Positions 38,567-45,496 of a DNA stretch of 45,496 nt are shown here, one piece after another. Position 1 is the first letter of the stretch. Each line of letters starts with the position of its first letter. Position numbers and translations under genes: made by a program. Origin of the DNA: Dysgonomonas sp. Marseille-P4361 (lineage in GTDB: Bacteria; Bacteroidota; Bacteroidia; Bacteroidales; Dysgonomonadaceae). A model generated the notes under the pieces. The model worked only from the letters and a program-made list of their open reading frames with translations, was not told the DNA's origin and did no database searches. Location: positions 1 to 45,496 of the forward strand of contig NZ_OPYL01000011.1 of assembly GCF_900343125.1 (NCBI RefSeq), read 5' to 3'.

Positions 38567-39745
38567 ATGAAAGTTACCAGCGTTTACGACCGCAACTTGG
38601 ATGCTTATCGCCGTGGCTACCGCTACGTTGTGAATAAGGGCTCGACACGCTCGTCGAAGACTTACAGTTTGCTGCAACTCTTGTACACCATCGCCCGCTG
38701 TTCGGCTCGTCCGCTCACCATATCCATCGTGTCCGAATCGATGCCCCACCTCAAAAAGGGTTGTATCCGCGATTTCCGAGAAATGCTGATGCAAGAAGGC
38801 CTGTGGAACGTTAGAGACTGGAATGCAACGGACAAGATTTACAAGGTGGAGAATTCCATCATCGAATTTTTTTCGGTCGACAATGCAGGCAAGGTACATG
38901 GTCCGAGCAGAGATATACTCTACGTCAACGAGTGCATCAACATAGACTACGAAACCTACCGTCAACTGGCTATCCGTACCACCGACACCATCTTTCTCGA
39001 CTGCAACCCCAGTTTCGAATTCTGGCTCGACGAGAAGGTACTCTCTCGCCCCAACGAAGCCTGCCTTATTCATTCCACCTATCGCGACAACCAGTACCTC
39101 AGCGCGGCACAGATAAAGGAAATAGAATCGAACCGGCACGATGCGGAGTGGTGGCGTGTGTATGGCGAAGGGCTTACGGGTATGCCACAGGGGCTGGTCG
39201 TCCGCAATTGGGACATTGTAGAGTCCTTGCCCTCGGAGTATAAGAAACGTTGGCTGGGCATCGACTTTGGCTTCACCAACGATCCTTCGGCTATTGTAGA
39301 TATTCGTCTGCACGAAGGTGAACTGTGGATAGATGAACTGCTCTATAGCAAGGGCTTCGACAATCCGATGATAGCTCAGGTGCTGGAGTCGCAAGGCATC
39401 CCCAGAAATACGCCCATCGTTGCCGATAGTGCCGAGCCGAAGAGCATTCGCGAGATAGCTGCCCTAGGCTGGCAGGTAGAGCCTGCACAAAAGGGCAGAG
39501 ACAGCATCGCTACGGGTATTGCTATTCTCAACCGTTATGCGAAGCACGTCACCCGCCGAAGCAAAAACATCATCAACGAATACCGAAATTACCGCTGGAT
39601 GACCGACAGCTTTGGCAACCCTACCAATACGCCTATCGACAAGTACAATCACTCCATCGATGCGCAACGCTATGTGTGCCTCAACAAACTATTGGAGCGA
39701 AATTCGTCGCTCAGCTATTCGGTGATAAAGGGCAAACGATTGTAA
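38567..39745 (+). CDS. terL: phage terminase large subunit
   Basis: This 392-residue protein has an ATPase domain with a Walker A variant GSTRSSKT (residues 25-32) and an acidic Walker-B-like DILYVNECINI near residue 120. A C-terminal RNase-H-like nuclease domain begins WLGIDFGFTNDPSAIVDI near residue 228, with VADSAEPKSIREI and the late DKYNHSIDAQRY. It matches the PBSX/P22-type terminases that package DNA into proheads. It comes last, behind tail genes, whereas phages nearly always put it before the portal. No small subunit, cos or pac site was found next to it. Confidence 0.85.
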   Translation: MKVTSVYDRNLDAYRRGYRYVVNKGSTRSSKTYSLLQLLYTIARCSARPLTISIVSESMPHLKKGCIRDFREMLMQEGLWNVRDWNATDKIYKVENSIIEFFSVDNAGKVHGPSRDILYVNECINIDYETYRQLAIRTTDTIFLDCNPSFEFWLDEKVLSRPNEACLIHSTYRDNQYLSAAQIKEIESNRHDAEWWRVYGEGLTGMPQGLVVRNWDIVESLPSEYKKRWLGIDFGFTNDPSAIVDIRLHEGELWIDELLYSKGFDNPMIAQVLESQGIPRNTPIVADSAEPKSIREIAALGWQVEPAQKGRDSIATGIAILNRYAKHVTRRSKNIINEYRNYRWMTDSFGNPTNTPIDKYNHSIDAQRYVCLNKLLERNSSLSYSVIKGKRL

Positions 39746-39872
39746 AAATTTGAAAAAGAATATTCTTTTTATGAAACATTAATTCCTTTTAATTATTTAT
39801 AATAGCTGAATAAGAACGAGATATAGTTGTTTTATATTTCTTTACGATCACTAACATAAAAAAACGAACGTA

Positions 39873-40508
39873 ATGAAACACACTATCTTTCTGACTCTAT
39901 TCTTGTTCTTGTTTGCCAATTCAAATATTCATTCTCAAGAACTGTCGACTCCGGAACAAGACGCCTTAGCTTTTGAATTATGTCAACTTTATGCAATCGA
40001 TCAGACAATCAGGGCAAAAGAGTATTCTGAAGTCTTAAGAGAGCGCATTATAGAGTTTGATATTTTAAACTTTGATAAATTTCTTTCGTTTGTCAAGAAA
40101 AATGGTTTTCCTAATCGCAAGCAGGTAGGCGAAAAGAACTGGATGCAAGACTGTGTAAGGAATGTGGGTTTTGTTTATCTTTCGCACAGCCCCGACAAAG
40201 TGATGAAAAATTACGATCTGTTTAAAGCCGAACTGGATAAAGGTAATCTTAGTCCGATCATTTTCAGTTATGCTCTGGATAGATACTATGTGATTACGGA
40301 AGGACGCTCCTACTTCGACACACCTTATAAAGGATGGACAACAGCCAATGGCGTATGTTTGCACGACAAAGAGAAATCGGATAAACTAAGAAGCAGTATA
40401 GGGCTAAAACCACTACCTGAATCAGCTTTTATAGATTGCTCCAGTATGGAATTGAGCGACAAACCTGTTTACAGCAATCCTATCAATCTGGAAATACCTG
40501 ATTTATAG
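39873..40508 (+). CDS. secreted protein of unknown function
   Basis: This 211-residue protein has a cleavable signal (ending NIHSQ). The body is helix-rich and contains ALDRYYVITEGRSYFDTPYK and FIDCSSMELSDKP. It lies 127 bp after the terminase with no visible promoter box, so it might be co-transcribed, but a signal peptide is unusual for a virion gene. I do not recognise the family. Confidence 0.5.
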   Translation: MKHTIFLTLFLFLFANSNIHSQELSTPEQDALAFELCQLYAIDQTIRAKEYSEVLRERIIEFDILNFDKFLSFVKKNGFPNRKQVGEKNWMQDCVRNVGFVYLSHSPDKVMKNYDLFKAELDKGNLSPIIFSYALDRYYVITEGRSYFDTPYKGWTTANGVCLHDKEKSDKLRSSIGLKPLPESAFIDCSSMELSDKPVYSNPINLEIPDL

Positions 40509-40522
40509 TATAAATTTTTAAT

Positions 40523-41317
40523 TTAATAACAAAAAGGGTCGGAATATATTTTCCAATCAGCAACCGATACCCACGTATTTTTGATGTATTTGTGTTCACA
40601 GAGTTGGTCAAAGAGATAGACCAATGTCTTTTGGTTAGTTACCTGTAGTGGTTCGGGGAGTTTTCCTGAAAGTAGTTTCTTTAGTTCAGATACTTTTATT
40701 TTTGAGCGAAACAATTTTATTGCTTCTATGCAGTCTGCTAATAGTGCGTATTGTTCTTTGCTAAGTTTGGGTTGGTAAGAACGTTTGGTAGATTTAGGTT
40801 TTATTGTAGCCTTTGTCTCCTTAACAATAGTAATTTCCTTTGTGGGTGGTTCTTCTTGAAGAGTATTTACTTTAGGAGTTGGAAGAAGTTTCTCATATTT
40901 TATGCATAAGCGTGCCAAACTTACGAGGTTGACCAATTCTCTGAAATAAGGTAAAGCGATTTTGGTCAACTCTGTGGTATAATTACTTGGAGTTATTGTA
41001 CATGTTGGTTTGACAAATGTACGATACCGATGATAAACATCTTTGCTTATTTCATCATAAAAGTCACTGTACCAGAGATAGTCTTCTCTCCCGTCACGAA
41101 GATATTTAGGCAAGCTTGCCAGAGGGGGATTGTTACGGATAATATCCAACACTTTGCTTTTGTAATGCAGTATTTCTGATTCTGTCAGTTGCGGCTGTGA
41201 GACCATACCAAGTGCCGTTTCGTAGTTGATTGCTACAAAATCATTGAGACTCTGCTGTACAATTTGGAAGGATTCCGGCACATCCGTAGGTTCTATTTCT
41301 TGCTTACCATTATACAT
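40523..41317 (-). CDS. Bacteroidetes mobile-element-associated protein of unknown function
   Basis: This 264-residue soluble protein has a helical N-terminal part (VAINYETALGMVSQPQLTES) and a basic linker rich in Lys, Pro and Thr (KPKSTKRSYQPKLSKEQY, about residue 180). A small C-terminal helical domain follows, ending KNTWVSVADWKIYSDPFCY. I have seen this type next to mobilisation genes in Bacteroidetes but cannot name a Pfam family with certainty. It is transcribed away from the mob genes, on the far side of the candidate oriT. It may be a regulator or replication accessory. Confidence 0.45.
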   Translation of the reverse strand: MYNGKQEIEPTDVPESFQIVQQSLNDFVAINYETALGMVSQPQLTESEILHYKSKVLDIIRNNPPLASLPKYLRDGREDYLWYSDFYDEISKDVYHRYRTFVKPTCTITPSNYTTELTKIALPYFRELVNLVSLARLCIKYEKLLPTPKVNTLQEEPPTKEITIVKETKATIKPKSTKRSYQPKLSKEQYALLADCIEAIKLFRSKIKVSELKKLLSGKLPEPLQVTNQKTLVYLFDQLCEHKYIKNTWVSVADWKIYSDPFCY

Positions 41318-41959
41318 GTACTAAAGATAGTAATATTACCAATAGGAGCAATAAGAGTGACTCTGTTTTGTCAGGCTATATGGCAAATAAAAGCATCCCC
41401 AAGCAAAGTTATACAAGTCATATAGTCAATGATATAACTATCAAATTAACAATCTATATTTGTCCAAGTATCCATGTCGGATATATTAAATTATGCTGCA
41501 ATATGAGAAATTCAATCCACTTTCTACCATTCATTTGCTCTGCTTACCCTTGAAGAGCAATTTGCAATACACAGACCGTATTGCAAAGTTGGGGCATCTT
41601 AGTCCTATACCGAAACTTGTACATAAAGATTGCCGCCGAATCAAAAATAGAAGAGACTTTTGCCTCTTTATTTTTTTCGACTGACAATAGGAGCAAGGTA
41701 ATCTTTCGGGTAACCCAAAAAGCTCTCCGAGACTTTTTGACTTCCTTCCGAAAATACCTTGCTCTGCGAGGCAGTGACCACGCAAAGCATAAATCCGGCG
41801 TACCTTGAATTTATCCTCTGCTTGAAAACAGGCTCACGTTGGTCGCCTGTTTTAAGCTCACTTTACAGCCCTTTCGTTTTTCTCCCGATGGTTGCAAAAC
41901 TATCGGTCTGTCCTGTGCTTTAAGGCACAGGATATTCCATAATCTTAGATGCAGCTATT
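41318..41959. other. 642-bp non-coding leader of mobilisation module
   Basis: No convincing gene occurs here. Several hairpins cluster near its end: AAAACAGGC/GCCTGTTTT at 41825-41852, and the pair at 41885-41932. Short frames across 41531-41808 have irregular composition and are probably remnants of a coding sequence shared among mobilisable elements. Confidence 0.5.
41885..41932. other. oriT: candidate oriT hairpins upstream of mobC
   Basis: Two inverted repeats, CCGATGGT/ACTATCGG around TGCAAA (41885-41906) and TCCTGTGC/GCACAGGA around TTTAAG (41911-41932), lie 28 bp before the mobC start. Paired hairpins just upstream of mob genes are usual for origins of transfer. The nick site cannot be located by eye. 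Confidence 0.5.
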
Positions 41960-42319
41960 ATGGAAAATAAGAAGAAGAATGGCAGAAATAATACTGCCAA
42001 AGGGCGTCCGGCTAAAGGAGATGACAAGCTTTCCGTTTCGATCAATCTTAAATTGACTGAGGCTGACTATAACTCCATTAAAGAAAAGGCTGAAAAGTTG
42101 AGACTAACACCCACCCAATATGCCCGTGAAATGACATTAAAGGGAAGTGTGAAAAATCGCTTTAGTCTGGAGGAGCTTGACCTAATCCGTAAGGTGGCTG
42201 GTATGGCAAACAATCTGAATCAGCTAGCTAAAAAGGCCAATCAAGAAGGTTTTGAAAATGCGTCAAAGATAGCCTACATGCTCATTCTTGAATTAAAGAA
42301 CTTACTCTATGATCGCTAA
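41960..42319 (+). CDS. mobC: mobilisation accessory protein MobC
   Basis: This 119-residue basic protein has the ribbon-helix-helix text KLSVSINLKLTEADYNSIKE followed by KLRLTPTQYAREMTL and a C-terminal VAGMANNLNQLAKKANQEGF, the signature of the MobC family (bacterial mobilisation protein). It would bind oriT and help the relaxase open the strands. Its last 11 bp overlap the relaxase gene in another frame, so the two are coupled. The N-terminus is Lys/Asn/Arg-rich as in related elements. Confidence 0.85.
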   Translation: MENKKKNGRNNTAKGRPAKGDDKLSVSINLKLTEADYNSIKEKAEKLRLTPTQYAREMTLKGSVKNRFSLEELDLIRKVAGMANNLNQLAKKANQEGFENASKIAYMLILELKNLLYDR

Positions 42320-43583
42320 AAACATCAAGGGAAAATCCTTCAAAGGCTGTATCAACTATGTAATGGATGATACAGCCGAATTGCTGAAAGCTGAAGGTGT
42401 ATTTGCTGATAATATAAAAAATATGATCCGTAGCTTTGCCATGCAACGCTCCGGCAGGAAAGAGATCAAACAACCTGTCGGACATATCCCCATGTCTTTT
42501 GCTCCTGAAGACAAACCAAGAATGAGCAATGAGTTTATGCTCCAACTAGCTAAAGAATACATGAACGAAATGGGTATAAAGAACACTCAATATATCATTG
42601 TCCGGCATCACAGTACCGACAATGAACACCTGCACATTGTGTATAACCGAATTGACAACGACCTGAAATTAATCTCAGTTAACAACGACTACAAACGAAA
42701 TGTCAAGGTTTGCAAGAAGCTAAAGGATAAGTATAAACTAACTTATGGCAAAGGAAAAGAGAGAGTAAAACGAGAAAAGTTGAACAACCCCGATAAGGTA
42801 AAGTATTATATTTACGATGCCGTAAAAGCTATTTTACCGACTTGTAAAATACCTGCCGACCTGACATTTGCTCTTCAGCAGTTCGGAATTGAGGTGCAGT
42901 ATAAGCACAGACGAACCACCGGAGAGATTGAAGGAGTGTCGTTTCGATGCGACAATATTGCTTTTAAAGGCTCACAGATTGATCGGAAATTCAGCTTTAG
43001 TAATCTCAAAAAAACATTCGATATGAATATTGAGGAGACTAAAAAACAGGCAAGAGAAGAACAGAAAGCTCAGCAGAAAGTAGATATTCAGACAACACCG
43101 ATAAAACGAAACCTGATCATTAAAGGAGTGGAATTAACTGATGAGCAAGAAAAAATACTGATGAACGAGGGGTATATTATCTTGAGAAATATGACAAGAA
43201 ATGACGGGGAAGGACAATTCTCGGCATATGCTTTCTTGAATGGCGAAAAAAATCGAGTGTTTTTTAGCAGTGAGAATCCGGATACTTTTGTCAAGTATGG
43301 AAAATACGAGATGCGAGTCCGCGATAAAATCTTGTTGGAAAAAGATTATATGGTTCATGCCAAAATTAAATGGTATGGCGGCGGTTTTGCATACCCACAC
43401 CTTTGGAATCCAAATTCTACGAAGATAGAAGGGATCGAAAAAATCACTAAACATACTCTTGAAGAAGATTCTGTATATTGTCTGGAATGGGGTGATCCAC
43501 GTATTCCGAAGATCAAAAAAGAGGACTTCAAAAAGCAGATTGTAATACCGAAGATTAAGAAAGATAAGGGAAGAAGAATGTAA
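42309..43583 (+). CDS. mobA: MobA-type relaxase with DUF3945-like C-terminal part
   Basis: This 424-residue protein has the MobA/VirD2-type relaxase domain (about 1-220). The candidate catalytic Tyr is in INYVMD (Tyr17), and the metal-binding His cluster is in VRHHSTDNEHLHIVYNRID (His100, 101, 107, 109). The C-terminal part from about residue 270 (LIIKGVELTDEQEKILMNEG, then ILRNMTRNDGEGQFSAYAF and FFSSENPDTFVKYG) resembles DUF3945-type modules seen in Bacteroidetes mobile-element proteins. It would nick oriT and lead the strand into a recipient with transfer machinery supplied by a conjugative element. No transfer genes are present. Confidence 0.85.
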   Translation: MIAKNIKGKSFKGCINYVMDDTAELLKAEGVFADNIKNMIRSFAMQRSGRKEIKQPVGHIPMSFAPEDKPRMSNEFMLQLAKEYMNEMGIKNTQYIIVRHHSTDNEHLHIVYNRIDNDLKLISVNNDYKRNVKVCKKLKDKYKLTYGKGKERVKREKLNNPDKVKYYIYDAVKAILPTCKIPADLTFALQQFGIEVQYKHRRTTGEIEGVSFRCDNIAFKGSQIDRKFSFSNLKKTFDMNIEETKKQAREEQKAQQKVDIQTTPIKRNLIIKGVELTDEQEKILMNEGYIILRNMTRNDGEGQFSAYAFLNGEKNRVFFSSENPDTFVKYGKYEMRVRDKILLEKDYMVHAKIKWYGGGFAYPHLWNPNSTKIEGIEKITKHTLEEDSVYCLEWGDPRIPKIKKEDFKKQIVIPKIKKDKGRRM

Positions 43584-43621
43584 AATTATATGCGATCTGT
43601 CATAAGCCAATCAAACAAGAA

Positions 43622-43657
43622 AATGCTCCCATTACAACATGCTGTAGTGAGAGCATC
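43622..43657 (+). terminator. probable hairpin end of the mob transcript
   Basis: AATGCTCCCATTACA and TGTAGTGAGAGCAT pair with two mismatches 38 bp after the relaxase stop. The T run behind it is weak, so this is a modest terminator or only a boundary hairpin. Confidence 0.4.
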
Positions 43658-43774
43658 TTACAGTTTATCCCTAAGCGCGTATAAACTATATCTAGCTGAT
43701 ATATAGCATAATAAATAGTCCTAGCACATACGTATATTGGTATGATAGACCATCAAACTAATATATTCGTTTTT

Positions 43775-45022
43775 TCAGTCTTTGTCTTTCTTGCAGCGCA
43801 CCGAATACAAGTATGTACGGGGATGAGCTTGTCGATATACTCCCTTACTCTTGTTATGGAGCCCTCGAAACCAGGCAGTGTCATTGCTTTGGACACTAGC
43901 AGTCCAGAAACAGGCTTTGTCTCCAGCGTGCACACCACCACCAACAGCATCATTGGTCAGTGGGATATTTATGCCTCCTTGTTCTGTACTGAGACTTTTA
44001 CCATTGGAGTCAGTTTGAATATCTGGATCTGGAAACTTGCATGCGCCAAGCATGGCTAGACCGTGTCCGCCTTGACCTTCGCTACCACGTTCATTTAATC
44101 CTCTTTCCCACTCAGGATTCCAAGAAGAAGGCTTCCAAATAGCGATGTCTCTTAATTCGTTTTCCGTGTAAGTGCTATATAGATGAGCATTTTTGTATAC
44201 TTCTTTTTCTAATTGATTCCATTCTCGATCACTAGGTACGTGCCAACCTGTAGGGCATATTCCTTGTATTTTACCTTTTGTTATCTCTACCTCATTATTT
44301 CCTGGTGTATCACCTGCCACTTGTTCTTGTTCCTGATTAATATTCTTTTGTCCCTGATCAATATTCTCTTCATCCTGTTCTCCGAGGGTAGCAGCAGAGT
44401 AAGAATAAAGTAATCCCTGTGATGGGTCCCAAGTATCTGGTGCAATTTCTGGATTATCTTTTGCATTGGGATATGTATAATACTTTGAAGAACTATTACT
44501 ACCTCCGGCAGAAGCTGTCATTGTTGCCCCATTGTCATTGGGTACATAACGCATATTTTCGGTCATCCAAATACCTGCATTGCCAAAAGAGCGATAAGGG
44601 TAGCTCTGCTTACCGAGGAGCTGATCACGCGTATCTTCATAATAGCTTACTTTGGTCGATACAGAGCCTTTCTGTCCTAGATATTGCCACTTTTCACCAT
44701 CGAACACATAAAGCCCCTCATAGATTTCAGGTGTAGCACAATGGTTGCCCTTCGTATTATACACTATCAGAGCTGTATGCTCATCTAGCCCCCACTCACC
44801 CGTTCCACCGATAGAGGCTGCTAGCTCGGTAGGAGTGGTGGGTCGCAGTTTGGTTAGTTCTACCCGAGGCATACCCAAACCCCGTTTGGTATCACCCTCT
44901 TCTTTCAGATCGAGTAGAGCACCTTTATTGGGCTCTTGCCCGCTACCAATAGTAACCTGTGCATGTATAGCTGTAGCCAATAGTATATATATCACTAGTG
45001 CTAAGTTTCGTAGATTTATCAT
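43775..45022 (-). CDS. secreted FISUMP-domain protein 2
   Basis: This 415-residue protein has a signal peptide (ending AIHAQ) followed by VTIGSGQEPNKGALLDLKEE, FGNAGIWMTENMRYVP and the FISUMP motif GICPTGWHVPSDREWNQLEK. It ends YSVRCKKDKD. It shares layout, mature N-terminus and C-terminal domain with 22940-24154 and is a diverged paralogue. A Gln/Glu-rich insert (DQGQKNINQEQEQ) in the middle is absent from the other copy. Secreted or outer-membrane; function unknown. It lies outside the mob module. Confidence 0.75.
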   Translation of the reverse strand: MINLRNLALVIYILLATAIHAQVTIGSGQEPNKGALLDLKEEGDTKRGLGMPRVELTKLRPTTPTELAASIGGTGEWGLDEHTALIVYNTKGNHCATPEIYEGLYVFDGEKWQYLGQKGSVSTKVSYYEDTRDQLLGKQSYPYRSFGNAGIWMTENMRYVPNDNGATMTASAGGSNSSSKYYTYPNAKDNPEIAPDTWDPSQGLLYSYSAATLGEQDEENIDQGQKNINQEQEQVAGDTPGNNEVEITKGKIQGICPTGWHVPSDREWNQLEKEVYKNAHLYSTYTENELRDIAIWKPSSWNPEWERGLNERGSEGQGGHGLAMLGACKFPDPDIQTDSNGKSLSTEQGGINIPLTNDAVGGGVHAGDKACFWTASVQSNDTAWFRGLHNKSKGVYRQAHPRTYLYSVRCKKDKD

Positions 45023-45180
45023 TTTTCTTATTTATTTAGTTTTATTTCCAACTATTGTTCGGTTGTAAATATATAACATTTTTTTTATAAAAAAATATGC
45101 TCTGTTTTGATAAAATTATAAAGATATGTTCGCTTGTCGATGGGTTTGTATATTTTTAGAAAATATATTTATTCTCTTTT

Positions 45181-45496
45181 TTCTGTAATAAATCCAAACG
45201 ATCGCTAAAGATGGATGCTTTTGAGCTATTAGTATTATCTAATTCTTTCAACTTTTTATATGAACAAACACTTTCATCTACAGAAACATATGCAATCAGA
45301 GCTTCCTGTTACAGACTCTAATCGTTTTGTGGAATCGACAAAGCTGTCTGAGACTATGACCATCTTTGTTAAAACCTGCTGTTTGGGTAAGTGCACAGGA
45401 ATCAGCTTTGTAGATTCCACTCCGATCAGAGTCTGTAAGAACAAACGTGTCACTAGCAACAAAGTATTTAAGAATCTGGCAGAAACAGGTAAATCC
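45181..45496 (+). mobile_element. IS982-family transposase, frame-disrupted, cut by window edge
   Basis: Two frames together give an IS982 transposase. The first (from about 45181) contains SLKMDAFELLVLSNSFNF, the N-terminal start of the family. The second (from 45260) has HLQKHMQSELPVTDSNRFVE, then CTGISFVDSTPIRVCKNKRV and NKVFKNLAETGKS, including the DST motif with the first catalytic Asp. The break between frames falls near 45255, so the copy seems inactive unless translation shifts. The 3' half lies outside the window. Confidence 0.7.

Noticed and set aside
38492-39394. 300-codon frame antisense to the terminase
   Set aside because: The terminase on the plus strand has Walker and nuclease motifs; the antisense frame has none.
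41531-41808. Short frames on both strands before mobC
   Set aside because: Composition is irregular, no start context or domain is visible, and the region fits a non-coding oriT leader.

Overview
The window comes from a low-GC member of the Bacteroidales; a Dysgonomonas-like genus is plausible but cannot be proven from the DNA alone. The signs are many short signal-peptide lipoproteins, a TonB receptor, a SusC-style VVVTGYG motif, TAnnTTTG promoter boxes (TATATTTG, TACATTTG, TACCTTTG) and almost no Shine-Dalgarno sequences. No tRNA, rRNA or CRISPR array was seen.

Two kinds of DNA are interleaved. The first is an ordinary chromosomal backbone: a metal-uptake operon (1420-4503), a Gfo/Idh/MocA oxidoreductase, tandem BamE-like lipoproteins, a large VIT/VWA surface protein, a metallophosphoesterase pair, a GH99/WbsX-like glycosidase, a PACE transporter, a PAP2 phosphatase-barrel fusion, an NHL-type lipoprotein, an OmpA/MotB lipoprotein, and a family of lipocalin-like lipoproteins (26433-26912 and a four-gene operon at 33480-35604). 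The second is a set of intact tailed-phage genes scattered through that backbone in six places: a baseplate-like gene (186-1211), the tape measure (6303-8711), a connector-like gene (12676-13212), the portal (14172-15290), a tail-assembly chaperone with a likely -1 frameshift (24545-25293), and an operon of two tail-completion-like genes, a large tail protein and the terminase large subunit (35766-39745). No role occurs twice and none of these genes is visibly broken. No capsid, protease, integrase, lysis or phage regulator gene is present here. Five of the six loci share an upstream element: a TTTCTGC-like box 3-8 bp before TTATCTAT.

The tape-measure gene is flanked on both sides by modular lipoprotein genes. 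Each has 19-residue VFNxDGxxIRxG repeats followed by its own array of 24-25-residue repeats. These genes are bordered by duplicated pieces of the tape-measure gene itself (118 bp of its 3' end, 61 bp of its 5' end), so the neighbourhood has grown by local duplication. One of the three lipoproteins is cut short by a 1-bp deletion at the start of its repeat array.

The right part (40523-43660) holds a mobilisation module (candidate oriT hairpins, mobC, mobA relaxase) without a visible integrase. The window edges carry IS fragments: the start of an IS21-type istB at the left and a frame-disrupted IS982-type transposase at the right. Two paralogous FISUMP-domain secreted proteins lie at 22940-24154 and 43775-45022.

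The most interesting hypothesis is that the dispersed phage genes form a co-regulated, domesticated particle system (GTA-like or tailocin-like), or are a shattered prophage that keeps its late promoters. This is inference; the missing capsid gene and the rest of the genome would decide it.
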